DNA of 64,000 bases from Flavobacterium sp. LHD-85 (GCF_030929595.1 NZ_JAVFVR010000009.1:1-64000), one strand, 5' to 3'. Numbered from the stretch's first letter, positions 34,973 to 44,239 are shown. Program-made: numbers and translations. The notes: a model not told the origin generated them from the letters alone.

Positions 34973-35716
34973 TTACTTTTTAATTAAATCACAATACCAG
35001 AAACCGAAATCAAAAGCAGTTTCATCATTAGTATCGCAGGCTGTATTTGATGAATCTTGTTTTTCTGGCTTTTCATATTTTCTATAAACAATTTCACCTA
35101 TTTCAAAATCAATAGGTTTTGAGAATATTGGGCCGTCAAAAGTAAAAGTGTGAAATTCTCCGTTTTCACCGCAGACATCAACATTTTCGGGTAAATCATT
35201 TATAAAATCCTGATCTATAATTCTGCCGACAAAACTTTTATCTAGATATTTTTCGTTTACGCAAACCACAATGGTTTTAAAACCAAGCGAAATAAATTCT
35301 TGAATTAAATCTTGAGTTGGGATTTTCCAAATCGGAAAAACGCCTGTTAATCCAATTTTTGCCAATTGATTTTCTCTGTATTGGCGTAAATCTTCCAGGA
35401 AAATATCTCCAAAAATAGAATGTGTTATGCCTTCTTGTTTTAGTTCTGTTAAAGCTTCGGTCATCACTTTTTCATAAACTTCCATCGTTGGCATTTCTCG
35501 AACTTCCAAAATTTTTAACGGAATTCCGATATTTTGTGCTTGTTCCTGCAATAATTCAACACGAATTCCATGCATTGAAATGCGCTGATATTGCTGATTT
35601 ACGCTTGTCAGCAAACATTCAATTTTAAAATCAGCATTTTGAAGTATTTTGTATAAGGCAAGAGCAGAATCTTTTCCGCTGCTCCAGTTAAATAAGGCTT
35701 TTTGAGGTGTAGACAC
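34973..35716 (-). CDS. Dph6-like PP-loop ATP pyrophosphatase
   Basis: A 247-aa adenine nucleotide alpha-hydrolase. The PP-loop is ALFNWSSGKDSALALYKIL (8-26; SSGKDS). The segments SMHGIRVELLQEQAQNIGIPL, SIFGDIFLEDLRQYRENQLAKIGLTGVFPIWK and GENGEFHTFTFDGPIF are hallmarks of the Dph6/MJ0570 family, related to diphthine-ammonia ligase. Bacteria lack diphthamide, so the substrate is unknown. Its TAA directly abuts the ATG of the lipoprotein gene. Confidence 0.92.
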   Translation of the reverse strand: MSTPQKALFNWSSGKDSALALYKILQNADFKIECLLTSVNQQYQRISMHGIRVELLQEQAQNIGIPLKILEVREMPTMEVYEKVMTEALTELKQEGITHSIFGDIFLEDLRQYRENQLAKIGLTGVFPIWKIPTQDLIQEFISLGFKTIVVCVNEKYLDKSFVGRIIDQDFINDLPENVDVCGENGEFHTFTFDGPIFSKPIDFEIGEIVYRKYEKPEKQDSSNTACDTNDETAFDFGFWYCDLIKK

Positions 35717-35804
35717 AATGATTTGGTTTTATATTGTAAACATACAAAATTCGTTCTATTTGTAAAGGAAACCTTTGTAACTTTGGGATTTTACATGCCA
35801 AATT

Positions 35805-36548
35805 ATGATGTTGTTTAGAGAGAAATTTAAAATCGATTCAAATAGATTGCAAAACTGGGATTATTCTAGTGAAGCTGTTTATTTTATTACAATAGTTGCA
35901 AAAAACAGAAAATGTATTTTTGGTAACGTTGAAGAAGAAAAAATGATTTTAAATGAAAATGGAAAAATTATTGAAAAGGAACTTTTAAAATCGATTAAGA
36001 TTCGCAAAAATTGGTTTTTTCATAATTGGGTTATCATGCCAAATCATATTCATTTGTTAATCGAAATCCAAGACACCCAGCATATTGTAGAGACGCACTG
36101 CAGTGCGTCTACGCCCAGCATATCCGCAAAGGAAAATGGTATCGTAGATGTACATTTGTCACCCCAGCAAATCGTAGAGACGCACAGCAGTGCGTCTACG
36201 CCCAGCATATCCACAATGGAAAATAATATTACGAAAAAATCTTTGTCGACATACGGGCGTGAGACGCACTGCGGTGCGTCTCTACAGATCCAATCTGATT
36301 CAAAAAATGATTCCAATGAAAATACAATTCAAAATCAATTATTATCTAAAATATATCGAAAACCCAATTCTATTTCGTCGTTTGTTGCTATTTTTAAATC
36401 CATTACAACCAAGCAAATAAACGGAGTCGAATCCATTTGGCAAGTGAATTACCACGACCATATTGTTAGAAATTACAAAACGTTCGAAAAAATCTATGAT
36501 TATATAAAGTATAATCCTATATCTTGGGAAACAGATTCTTTAAAATAA
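35805..36548 (+). CDS. REP-associated tyrosine transposase (Y1/HUH) with in-frame REP palindromes
   Basis: A 247-aa transposase of the RAYT type. The core has FITIVAKNRKCIFG, the HUH motif in VIMPNHIHLLIE (His-Ile-His, about 81-83), SFVAIFKSITTKQIN, WQVNYHDHIVRN and the likely catalytic Tyr in YDYIKYNPISW near the C-terminus. Between HUH and tyrosine motifs there is an extra segment of about 75 residues, made of a 29-codon duplication (IVETHxSASTPSISxxEN twice) and a third partial copy (ETHCGASL). All three are encoded by palindromes with core AGACGCAC...GTGCGTCT. The frame stays open throughout. Whether the enzyme still works is uncertain. Confidence 0.9.
   Translation: MMLFREKFKIDSNRLQNWDYSSEAVYFITIVAKNRKCIFGNVEEEKMILNENGKIIEKELLKSIKIRKNWFFHNWVIMPNHIHLLIEIQDTQHIVETHCSASTPSISAKENGIVDVHLSPQQIVETHSSASTPSISTMENNITKKSLSTYGRETHCGASLQIQSDSKNDSNENTIQNQLLSKIYRKPNSISSFVAIFKSITTKQINGVESIWQVNYHDHIVRNYKTFEKIYDYIKYNPISWETDSLK
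36087..36285. repeat. Three REP-like palindromes inside the RAYT gene
   Basis: Palindrome 1 at 36091-36110 (AGACGCACTGCAGTGCGTCT, perfect), palindrome 2 at 36178-36197 (one central change) and palindrome 3 at 36262-36281. Copies 1 and 2 lie in an 87-base tandem duplication that includes ACGCCCAGCATATCC; 87 bases keep the frame. Confidence 0.9.
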
Positions 36549-36556
36549 AAATTGCA

Positions 36557-38617
36557 ATGAAATACATTTTTCTATTATTCACCAGTTTTCTATTTGCACA
36601 GCAAACTCAATATGTTGACTTTAAATCGGTTTCAGGGCAATTATCTGTAAATCCAAAAGATAAATTGATTTCAGGAACTGTCGATTTTGAATTTGAGATA
36701 TTACAAGAAACTGATACAATTTCGCTTGACGCTAAAAACATGGGATTTTCGAATGTAAAAGTCAATGAAAATGAAATCATGTTTGTCAATACCAACAAAG
36801 AATTAAAATTGGTTTTTCCGTTTAAAAAAGGGCAGAATCATTTGACATTCAATTACACGGCTAAACCAAAGCAAGCCTTGTATTTTGTTGATATGAATAA
36901 TGATGAAGTGCAAATCTGGACACAAGGGCAGGGCAGATATACAAGCAATTGGTTTCCGAGTTTTGATGATGTAAATGAAAAATTGATTTTTAATATAGGA
37001 ATTTCTTATGATAAAGATTATCAGGTAGTTTCAAACGGAATTTTAAAAGAGAAGACAACAAACGGAAATCTAAATCATTGGCAATATCAAATGGAAAAAC
37101 CAATGAGTTCGTATTTGTTAATGTTGGCTATAGGGAAATTTGATAAAAAAGAATTTAAATCTAGAAGCAGAGTTCCGTTAGAATATTATTATGAACCAAA
37201 AGATGCAGATCGTTTTGAGCCAACTTATCGTTACTCGAAACGCATTTTTGATTTCCTTGAGAAAGAAATCGGCGTAAAATATCCCTGGAAAATCAATAGG
37301 CAAATCCCGGTAAGAGATTTTTTGTATGCGGGTATGGAAAACACTACTTCAACTCTTTTTGCGACCCGTTATGTAGTAGATTCAACTGGTTTCTGTGACC
37401 GAAATTATACCAATGTTGATGCTCACGAGTTAGCCCATCATTGGTTTGGAGACCTTATTACAGCAGAAAGCAGTACACATCACTGGTTGCAAGAAGGTTT
37501 TGCAACTTATTTTGCTTTACTTGCAGAAAAAGATATTTATGGCGAAGATTACTTCTACTCGAAATTATATGATACTGCTCAACAGATTAAATTTGCTTCT
37601 CGTACCGATACGATTCCCGTTTTAAATGCAAAAGCAAGTTCGTTGACCTTTTACGAAAAAGGCGCTTGGGCATTGTTTGTTTTGCATGAATCTATTAGAG
37701 ATAAAGCGTTCAAAAAAGCAATTAAAAATTATTTAAAAAAATATGCATATCAAACTGTAAACACTAAAAACTTCTTCGATGAAATAAAAAAAGTTTCCGA
37801 TTTTGATCTGGATAAATTTCAGAAAACTTGGCTGGAATCGACTGTTTTTGATACGCCAACTGCAAATGCATTATTGAGCAAAAATAAAGCGATTCAAAAA
37901 CGATTGGAAATCGATAAATTGAAAAAAACACCTTTTGCGGAGAAAAAAGATATTTTAAAAACTACTTTAGAATCCGACGTATATCAATCGGTTAAAGAAG
38001 CCGTTGTCGATCAATTGGAAAATGAGAAGTATGAAGACAAAAAAGCTCTTTTGCTTTTAGCATTGAAGACCAACAATATCAAAGTTCGTCAGAATCTGGC
38101 TGGCTCTTTGACCAAAATTCCAGAAGATTTTAGAACAGATTATGAAACACTTTTAGACGATAAATCATATCAGACGGAAGAGATAGCACTTTATTGGCTG
38201 TGGAGAAATTTTCCTGATCATAGAACAGAGTATTTGGATAAATCTAAAAACTGGATTGGCTTCAACGATTATAATCTCAGAACTTTATGGCTTTCTCTCG
38301 CTTTGTCAACGCCAAACTATACTAACGAACAAGATGCTTTAGTAAACGAATTGATTGCATTTTCATCAACAAAGTATGAAGCTACAACTCGACAAAATGC
38401 CTTAGAGAAATTGATTGCTTTTAAAATTATTAACGATCAGGTTTTGAGTAATTTAGTAAGTGCTACAACGCATCATATGTGGCAGTTTTCGAAATTTGGA
38501 AGAGATACAATAAGACTTCTGTTAAAAAATCCTGAAATGCGTGCTTCTTTTAATAGAATTTTGCCTAATTTGACACCCGATGAACAGTTCCAATTGAATC
38601 GTTTGTTGAAAGAGTAA
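36557..38617 (+). CDS. M1 family metallopeptidase (aminopeptidase)
   Basis: A 686-aa exported zinc peptidase with a short signal peptide (MKYIFLLFTSFLFAQ). The substrate motif GMEN is at 259-262, the zinc motif HELAHH at 290-295 with the third ligand Glu313 in LQEGFATYFA. The C-terminal third (about 440-686) is HEAT-like helical. It removes N-terminal residues from peptides in the periplasm or outside, judging by the family. No type IX secretion C-terminal domain is seen. The start is the ATG at 36557, downstream of the RAYT stop; the upstream in-frame ATG lies within the transposase gene and lacks a signal peptide. Confidence 0.94.
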   Translation: MKYIFLLFTSFLFAQQTQYVDFKSVSGQLSVNPKDKLISGTVDFEFEILQETDTISLDAKNMGFSNVKVNENEIMFVNTNKELKLVFPFKKGQNHLTFNYTAKPKQALYFVDMNNDEVQIWTQGQGRYTSNWFPSFDDVNEKLIFNIGISYDKDYQVVSNGILKEKTTNGNLNHWQYQMEKPMSSYLLMLAIGKFDKKEFKSRSRVPLEYYYEPKDADRFEPTYRYSKRIFDFLEKEIGVKYPWKINRQIPVRDFLYAGMENTTSTLFATRYVVDSTGFCDRNYTNVDAHELAHHWFGDLITAESSTHHWLQEGFATYFALLAEKDIYGEDYFYSKLYDTAQQIKFASRTDTIPVLNAKASSLTFYEKGAWALFVLHESIRDKAFKKAIKNYLKKYAYQTVNTKNFFDEIKKVSDFDLDKFQKTWLESTVFDTPTANALLSKNKAIQKRLEIDKLKKTPFAEKKDILKTTLESDVYQSVKEAVVDQLENEKYEDKKALLLLALKTNNIKVRQNLAGSLTKIPEDFRTDYETLLDDKSYQTEEIALYWLWRNFPDHRTEYLDKSKNWIGFNDYNLRTLWLSLALSTPNYTNEQDALVNELIAFSSTKYEATTRQNALEKLIAFKIINDQVLSNLVSATTHHMWQFSKFGRDTIRLLLKNPEMRASFNRILPNLTPDEQFQLNRLLKE

Positions 38618-38749
38618 ATATTAGAGTAGATAGATAAAGGAAGCAAGAACCAAGAGTCAAAATCTCAGAATATCTTTCTTCTTGTTTCTTTCCTCTTATT
38701 AAGTCTTAAAAAAAAAATATCCCAAAAAACAAAACCTACATTACAATTT

Positions 38750-39658
38750 ATGAGAGCATTGGTTATTTCAGGTGGTGGCAGTAAAGGCGCATTTGCTGGT
38801 GGTGTTGCCCAGTATTTAATAGAACAGAAAAAACACGAATACGATTTATTTATAGGAACTTCAACAGGAAGTTTGTTGATTCCGCATTTAGCTCTCGGTC
38901 ATATTAAAAAAATTCATTCTGTTTATACCAATGTTACTATGTCGAGTATTTTTAATATTTGTCCGTTTGTGGTGAAAACGAAAGATGGAGTCGATATTGT
39001 GACCATTAATCACTTTAATGTACTGCGTCAGTTTTTTAAAGGCAAACGCACTTTTGGAGAAAGCAAAGGACTGAAAAAGTATATTCAGAATAATTTTTCT
39101 CTTTCTGATTTCAATAAATTAAAAAAACTAAAAACTGACGTTATTGTTACGGTAACCAATTTTACTAAAAATGAATCAGAGTATAAATCTGTAAAAGATT
39201 GTACGTACGAGGAATTTTGCGAATGGTCTTGGATATCTAGTAATTATGTTCCGTTTATGAGTTTGGTTGAAAAAAACAACTGTGAATATGGTGACGGCGG
39301 GTTTTCAAGCTTAGTTCCAATACGTGAAGCAATCAATAGAGGAGCTACAGAGATTGATGTTATTGTACTTGAAACGGAGGTTAATACGACAAAAACTGTA
39401 ATTGGTAAAAATCCGTTTTCATTAATGATCGATTTGTTTCGAATTGCATTGGATCAAGTAGAAAAACATGATATTGCTATAGGAAAACTTATGGCAAATA
39501 ATAAGAATGTAAAGCTAAATTTATATTACACTCCTATAAAATTAACCGATAATGCTTTGATTTTTAATAAAGAAGTAATGAAAGAATGGTGGCAGCAAGG
39601 CTATGAATATGCTCAGAATAAATCGGAAGTTATGAGTGATAATAAAATATTGATTTAA
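38750..39658 (+). CDS. Patatin-like phospholipase
   Basis: A 302-aa lipid acyl hydrolase. It has the oxyanion loop SGGGSKGAFAGG (7-18), the nucleophile motif GTSTGS (Ser in GxSxG, about 37-42) and the Asp of the dyad in YGDGGFSS. Probably cytoplasmic or peripheral on the membrane; no signal peptide. Followed by a HAD protein 17 bases on, in the same direction. Confidence 0.93.
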   Translation: MRALVISGGGSKGAFAGGVAQYLIEQKKHEYDLFIGTSTGSLLIPHLALGHIKKIHSVYTNVTMSSIFNICPFVVKTKDGVDIVTINHFNVLRQFFKGKRTFGESKGLKKYIQNNFSLSDFNKLKKLKTDVIVTVTNFTKNESEYKSVKDCTYEEFCEWSWISSNYVPFMSLVEKNNCEYGDGGFSSLVPIREAINRGATEIDVIVLETEVNTTKTVIGKNPFSLMIDLFRIALDQVEKHDIAIGKLMANNKNVKLNLYYTPIKLTDNALIFNKEVMKEWWQQGYEYAQNKSEVMSDNKILI

Positions 39659-39675
39659 GATTATAAAGTGTTCTT

Positions 39676-40110
39676 ATGATAATTTCTTTTGATCTTGACG
39701 ATACTTTGATATCAAACAATAAATTTGATTTGGAGAAAATAAATCTATTTCAAAAGATCTTTAGAATTGAAAAACTAAGAAAAGACACAATTGTTCTATT
39801 TAAAGAGTTAAAAAGGAGAAATCACAAAATTTTTATTTATACTACTTCGTACAGAAGTGTTTCCAAGATAAAATGGATGTTTTATTCATATGGTATTTCT
39901 GTTGATTACATTATTAATCAGCAGAAACACCAAAGAAGTTTATTGGATAAAAATATTTATTGCTCAAAATTCCCACCTTTATTTAATATAGATTTTCATA
40001 TTGACGATTCAAAAGGAGTTCAAATAGAAGGTGAAAAATATGGCTTTAAAGTTCTTGTGATTTCTGAAACAGATAAAAATTGGACGCAAACAATTCTAAA
40101 ATCAATCTAA
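39676..40110 (+). CDS. HAD-superfamily hydrolase-like protein
   Basis: A 144-aa protein with HAD motif I FDLDDTLISNN (5-15), motif II IYTTSYRS (about 55-62, Thr), Lys in KIKWMFYSYG and an acidic FHIDDSKGVQIEG motif IV. It is short for the family, without a cap domain, so probably a small phosphatase of unknown substrate. Probably co-transcribed with the patatin gene. Confidence 0.85.
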   Translation: MIISFDLDDTLISNNKFDLEKINLFQKIFRIEKLRKDTIVLFKELKRRNHKIFIYTTSYRSVSKIKWMFYSYGISVDYIINQQKHQRSLLDKNIYCSKFPPLFNIDFHIDDSKGVQIEGEKYGFKVLVISETDKNWTQTILKSI

Positions 40111-40125
40111 AATCTGCAATATTAT

Positions 40126-40650
40126 TTAATACCAAAGCTCAGCAACTTCAGATTTAATAAAACTCAAAGCAGCATTACTTGGCGATTGCTTTTCTAATAA
40201 ATCATTTAAGATTACTTCGCGTAATTTATCCGCATTATCCACTTTATCGCTCATAGCGGCTTTACGAATCATTTGTATTGTTGCGTTTTTTGCCGTTGTA
40301 ATGATCGTCCAGCATTCTTCAGACATATATATTTGCTGAGTTAAATTATGTTCGAATTCCTGCTCAATCAGGTCAATTAAGTAATTTTCGTAATCATTTT
40401 TGTTTTGCGAAATAGGAGCAATTCTAATTAACAACTTTGTTAAATTAATGCGTTCTAAAAACAAAGTCATACGCTCGTATGCTTGTAAACGAACAGGAAG
40501 AGATTCCTTGTGAGCTTGTTTGTTTAACAAAAACGCACGTTTTCTGTCATTGTTTTTAATGTGTAGCTCAAAGAAACGATACGCTACAACTCCTGTAACT
40601 AAGGCTGGTAAAGTGTAACTCGCAAGTTCTATTATTTTGTTGAAATCCAT
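40126..40650 (-). CDS. Conserved Flavobacterium hypothetical (DUF7935-like), N-terminal membrane anchor
   Basis: A 174-aa protein starting MDFNKIIELASYTLPALVTGVVAYRFF, with one N-terminal transmembrane helix (about 8-26) and a long cytoplasmic helical part (KRAFLLNKQAHKESLPVRLQAYERMTLFLERI...). I recognise the pattern as a conserved Bacteroidetes protein without known function. I start at 40650; the extension to 40719 adds a doubtful basic leader. Convergent with the HAD gene. Confidence 0.8.
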   Translation of the reverse strand: MDFNKIIELASYTLPALVTGVVAYRFFELHIKNNDRKRAFLLNKQAHKESLPVRLQAYERMTLFLERINLTKLLIRIAPISQNKNDYENYLIDLIEQEFEHNLTQQIYMSEECWTIITTAKNATIQMIRKAAMSDKVDNADKLREVILNDLLEKQSPSNAALSFIKSEVAELWY

Positions 40651-40774
40651 TGAAATAATTTTTAAGCAAAAATATACTTTTTGATCAAAAATCAACTTTA
40701 ATTTTATGGGAATAAACAAAAAGGAAGCTGTACTTTTGCAACTTGTTTTTTACTGATGCCGAAATATCTTTTTA

Positions 40775-41542
40775 ATGGATTCATATATAATACTTTTTCT
40801 TTGTTTGGCGGCTTTTGCTGCTGGTTTTATTGATGCAATTGTTGGCGGCGGCGGATTAATCCAAACACCAATGGGATTAATTTTATTGCCAAATCTTCCA
40901 GTTTCGACTGTAGTCGGTACCTTAAAAATTCCAGCTTTTAGTGGGACTGCTTTTGCGGCTTTTCAATATTTGAAGAAAGTTGTCATTCAATGGAAACTCT
41001 TAATTGTCATGATGTGTCTGGCAGTTCCGTCAGCATTTTTAGGATCAACGATTTTAACTCTTGTGAGTAATGATTTTATGAAACCACTTTTGTTAGTAGT
41101 TTTATCTCTGCTGTTTGTATATACTTATGCCAAGAAAAACTTTGGTCAGCATGTTGCTAAAGATCATTCTGCAGCCACTCAAATTATGTACGCTGTTGTT
41201 ATAAGTATAATTGTTGGATTCTATGACGGATTTATCGGTCCAGGAACAGGAAGTTTCTTTGTTGTGGCTTTTATTGCGCTTCTAGGCTTTGATTTTCTTC
41301 ACGCTTCCGCGAATGCTAAAATGGTAAATCTAGCAACCAATTTTGGTTCCATTTGTCTGTTTATGATAAAAGGAAAGATCATTTGGGCGATCGCAATTCC
41401 GATGGCAATTAGCAACGGACTTGGAGGATGGCTCGGCGCAAAACTGGCGATTAATAAAGGCAATGGTTTTATTAGGATTTTCTTTTTGGTTGTTGTGGTT
41501 GGAACGTTGATTCGATTTGCATACGATGTGTTTTTTAAATAA
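40775..41542 (+). CDS. TSUP family transporter (TauE/SafE)
   Basis: A 255-aa inner-membrane protein with about eight transmembrane helices. The typical repeats are AAGFIDAIVGGGGLIQTPMGLILLP (15-39) and VGFYDGFIGPGTGSFFVVAFIALLGF (about 148-173), the two pseudo-symmetric family motifs. Members export sulfite, sulfoacetate or related anions; the substrate here cannot be told. Confidence 0.92.
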   Translation: MDSYIILFLCLAAFAAGFIDAIVGGGGLIQTPMGLILLPNLPVSTVVGTLKIPAFSGTAFAAFQYLKKVVIQWKLLIVMMCLAVPSAFLGSTILTLVSNDFMKPLLLVVLSLLFVYTYAKKNFGQHVAKDHSAATQIMYAVVISIIVGFYDGFIGPGTGSFFVVAFIALLGFDFLHASANAKMVNLATNFGSICLFMIKGKIIWAIAIPMAISNGLGGWLGAKLAINKGNGFIRIFFLVVVVGTLIRFAYDVFFK

Positions 41543-41575
41543 GTTGCTGAGTTTTCTCTCTTTTGTAAGAAGAAA

Positions 41576-41781
41576 AAATTTAGAATCTTAGAACCTTAGA
41601 GGTTTAGCATCTCAAAAAAAATGTTTGTTTCTAGCCCCGATTGAGGCGATATCCTCGCAGCGGAGCGGAGAGATAAAGCCGAAAGCGGGAAACGATGTCT
41701 GAAAAAATGCCTTTTGTTTGGCTTCAAAAAAACAAAAAACTTAGCATCTTAGAACCTCAGTATCTTAGTAGCTATTTAAAG
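41576..41781. repeat. CTTAG-word repeats flanking a structured RNA candidate
   Basis: TTTAGAATCTTAGAACCTTA (41579-41598) and ACTTAGCATCTTAGAACCTC (41740-41759) are direct copies of the CTTAG word family on both sides of the element at 41632-41694. Confidence 0.65.
41632..41694 (+). ncRNA. Flavo-1-like structured RNA candidate
   Basis: The sequence begins TAGCCCCGATTGAGGCGATA and ends AAAGCCGAAAGCGGGAAA. CCCCG can pair with GCGGG, GGC with GCC, and an inner stem ATC...GAT encloses CCTCGC/GCGGAG. The words AGCCCCGATNGA and GAAAGCGGGAA are, as I recall, the conserved ends of an element found many times in Flavobacterium genomes and described as Flavo-1 RNA. It is much richer in G+C than its surroundings. 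Function unknown. Confidence 0.6.
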
Positions 41782-41819
41782 TATTAATTCTTATTTTTGC
41801 CTAAAAGGAGATAAATTAC

Positions 41820-44156
41820 ATGCAGAAATATATTGACCAGCTCAACGAAGCGCAGAGAGCGCCTGTTTTACAAAAAGACGGGCCAATGATTATTATTGCT
41901 GGTGCAGGTTCGGGAAAAACCCGTGTTTTAACGATTAGAATTGCTTATTTGATGCATCAGGGAATTGATGCATTCAATATTTTGTCGCTGACTTTTACCA
42001 ATAAAGCGGCTAGAGAGATGAAGCACAGAATTTCGGATATTGTAGGAGCTTCTGAAGCGAAGAATCTTTGGATGGGAACTTTCCACTCGATATTTGCTCG
42101 TATTCTTCGTGCAGAATCAGAACTTTTAGGATATCCTTCCAATTTTACCATTTACGATTCACAGGATTCGGCGCGATTGATTTCTTCGATTATAAAAGAA
42201 ATGCAGCTGGATCGTGATATTTATAAACCAAAACAGGTTTTAGGACGTATATCAAGTTATAAGAACAGCTTGATTACAGTAAAAGCATACTTCAATAATC
42301 CTGAATTGCAAGAGGCTGATGCAATGGCTAAAAAGCCTAGGTTAGGAGAAATCTATCAGCAATATGTGGAGCGCTGTTTTAAAGCCGGCGCAATGGATTT
42401 TGATGATTTGCTATTGAAAACCAATGAATTGCTAACTCGTTTTCCAGAGGTTTTGGCAAAATACCAAAATCGTTTCCGTTACATTCTGGTTGATGAGTAC
42501 CAAGATACAAATCACTCTCAGTATTTGATTGTTAGGGCTTTGTCTGATAAATTCCAAAATATTTGTGTGGTTGGAGATGATGCGCAGAGTATTTATGCTT
42601 TCCGTGGAGCGAATATCAATAATATTCTGAATTTCCAAAAAGATTATGAAGGGGTTGTAATGTATCGTTTGGAGCAGAACTACCGTTCGACACGTAACAT
42701 TGTGGAGGCGGCTAATACAGTAATGGAGCATAACAAAACCAAACTGGATAAAGTGGTTTGGACGGCCAATGAATTTGGTCCAAGAATAAAAGTGCACCGA
42801 AGTTTGACAGATGCCGAAGAAGGTCGTTTTGTAGCAAGTACCATTTTTGAGCAGAAAATGCAACATCAGCTTCATAACGGTTCTTTTGCGATTTTGTACC
42901 GTACCAATGCGCAGTCACGTGCCATGGAGGATGCGTTGAGAAAACGTGATATTCCGTATAGGATTTATGGCGGATTGTCATTCTATCAGCGTAAGGAAAT
43001 TAAAGACGTTTTATGCTATTTGCGTTTGGTTCTGAATCCGAAAGACGAAGAGGCTTTGATTCGTGTGATCAATTATCCAGCTCGCGGAATTGGAGATACA
43101 ACGGTTGAAAAACTAACTATTGCAGCAAATCATTACAAACGTTCGATTTGGGAAGTAATGGTGAATATTGATAAAATCGATTTGAAGCTGAATGCCGGTA
43201 CAAAGAATAAATTGAAAGATTTTGTAACGATGATTCAGAGTTTTCAGGTTATCGATCAGAATCAGGATGCTTTTTATTTGACGGATCACGTAGCAAAGAA
43301 AACAGGATTGGTTCAGGAATTGAAGAAAGATGCTACTCCTGAAGGAATGGCGAAAATTCAGAATATAGAAGAGCTTTTAAACGGTATTAAAGATTTTACC
43401 GAAGGTCAGAGAGAAATTGACGGCGCTAGAGGAGCACTTTCTGAATTTATGGAAGATGTGGCTTTGGCAACCGATTTGGATAAAGATACGAATGATGAAG
43501 ATCGTGTTGCTTTGATGACCATTCACTTGGCAAAAGGATTGGAGTTTCCGCACGTATTTGTGGTGGGAATGGAAGAGGATTTGTTTCCAAGTGCGATGAG
43601 TATGAGTACAAGAAGCGAATTGGAAGAGGAACGCCGATTATTCTATGTAGCGTTAACTCGTGCCGAACATCAGGCGTATTTAACTTATGCACAATCGCGT
43701 TATCGTTGGGGAAAACTAACAGACAGTGAACCATCTCGTTTTATTGAAGAAATTGAAGATCAGTATTTAGAATATTTAACGCCTGCAGAAACCAATTATC
43801 GTTATAAATCGCCTATTGATGGTGATATTTTTGGGGATGTAGATAAATCAAAGCTAAGATTAAACAAACCTGTTGGCGGAACTCCTCCAGCTCATATTAC
43901 CAAAGGTGAGCCTAAACCGGATTTGAATATTCGTAAATTGAAACCTGTTTCTGGAAACGCTCCAAGTAACGGGAATTCAAATTTATTTGACAGCAAGCTT
44001 ACTGTTGGGAATGTTGTGATGCACGAACGCTTTGGAAAAGGTGAAGTGATTAATCTTGAAGGTGTTGGAGCAGACCGAAAAGCAGAAATTAAATTTGAAG
44101 TGGGCGGAATTAAGAAATTGTTGCTAAGATTTGCTAAATTAGATGTCGTAGGATAA
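41820..44156 (+). CDS. uvrD: ATP-dependent DNA helicase of the UvrD/PcrA family
   Basis: A 778-aa superfamily 1A helicase for repair and replication restart. Walker A is GAGSGKTRVL (28-37); further motifs are LSLTFTNKAAREMKHR, FRYILVDEYQDTNHSQY (DExx box), VVGDDAQSIYAFRGANINNIL, LEQNYRST and VALMTIHLAKGLEFPHVFVVGMEEDLFP, ending with RRLFYVALTRAEHQAYL. The C-terminus has the KxGxxVxHxxFGxGxV Tudor-like motif (VGNVVMHERFGKGEVI). The gene has a rare clear Shine-Dalgarno site, AAGGAG at about 41805-41810, nine bases before the ATG. Confidence 0.96.
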   Translation: MQKYIDQLNEAQRAPVLQKDGPMIIIAGAGSGKTRVLTIRIAYLMHQGIDAFNILSLTFTNKAAREMKHRISDIVGASEAKNLWMGTFHSIFARILRAESELLGYPSNFTIYDSQDSARLISSIIKEMQLDRDIYKPKQVLGRISSYKNSLITVKAYFNNPELQEADAMAKKPRLGEIYQQYVERCFKAGAMDFDDLLLKTNELLTRFPEVLAKYQNRFRYILVDEYQDTNHSQYLIVRALSDKFQNICVVGDDAQSIYAFRGANINNILNFQKDYEGVVMYRLEQNYRSTRNIVEAANTVMEHNKTKLDKVVWTANEFGPRIKVHRSLTDAEEGRFVASTIFEQKMQHQLHNGSFAILYRTNAQSRAMEDALRKRDIPYRIYGGLSFYQRKEIKDVLCYLRLVLNPKDEEALIRVINYPARGIGDTTVEKLTIAANHYKRSIWEVMVNIDKIDLKLNAGTKNKLKDFVTMIQSFQVIDQNQDAFYLTDHVAKKTGLVQELKKDATPEGMAKIQNIEELLNGIKDFTEGQREIDGARGALSEFMEDVALATDLDKDTNDEDRVALMTIHLAKGLEFPHVFVVGMEEDLFPSAMSMSTRSELEEERRLFYVALTRAEHQAYLTYAQSRYRWGKLTDSEPSRFIEEIEDQYLEYLTPAETNYRYKSPIDGDIFGDVDKSKLRLNKPVGGTPPAHITKGEPKPDLNIRKLKPVSGNAPSNGNSNLFDSKLTVGNVVMHERFGKGEVINLEGVGADRKAEIKFEVGGIKKLLLRFAKLDVVG

Positions 44157-44162
44157 AAAAAT

Positions 44163-44224
44163 ATGTTTCAGGTTTCAGGTTTCACGTTAAAAGAAGTAAC
44201 CTGAAACTTGAAACTTGAAACAAA
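44163..44224. repeat. Inverted repeat of TTTCAGG / CCTGAAA words
   Basis: GTTTCAGGTTTCAGGTTTCA (44165-44184) pairs with ACCTGAAACTTGAAACTTGA (44199-44218). It lies between uvrD and the Sua5 gene and may act as a terminator or message-stabilising hairpin. Confidence 0.7.
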
Positions 44225-44239
44225 ATAAACTAAAAAATC

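Noticed and set aside
36026..36285. CRISPR-like array in the RAYT gene
   Set aside because: Only three repeats, which are palindromic REP-type units; two of them are in a simple tandem duplication and the spacers are not independent sequences.
36050..36316. Minus-strand and +1 frames (MESFFESDWICRD..., MGYHAKSYSF...) within the transposase
   Set aside because: These are shadows created by the palindromic repeats, which read open in several frames.
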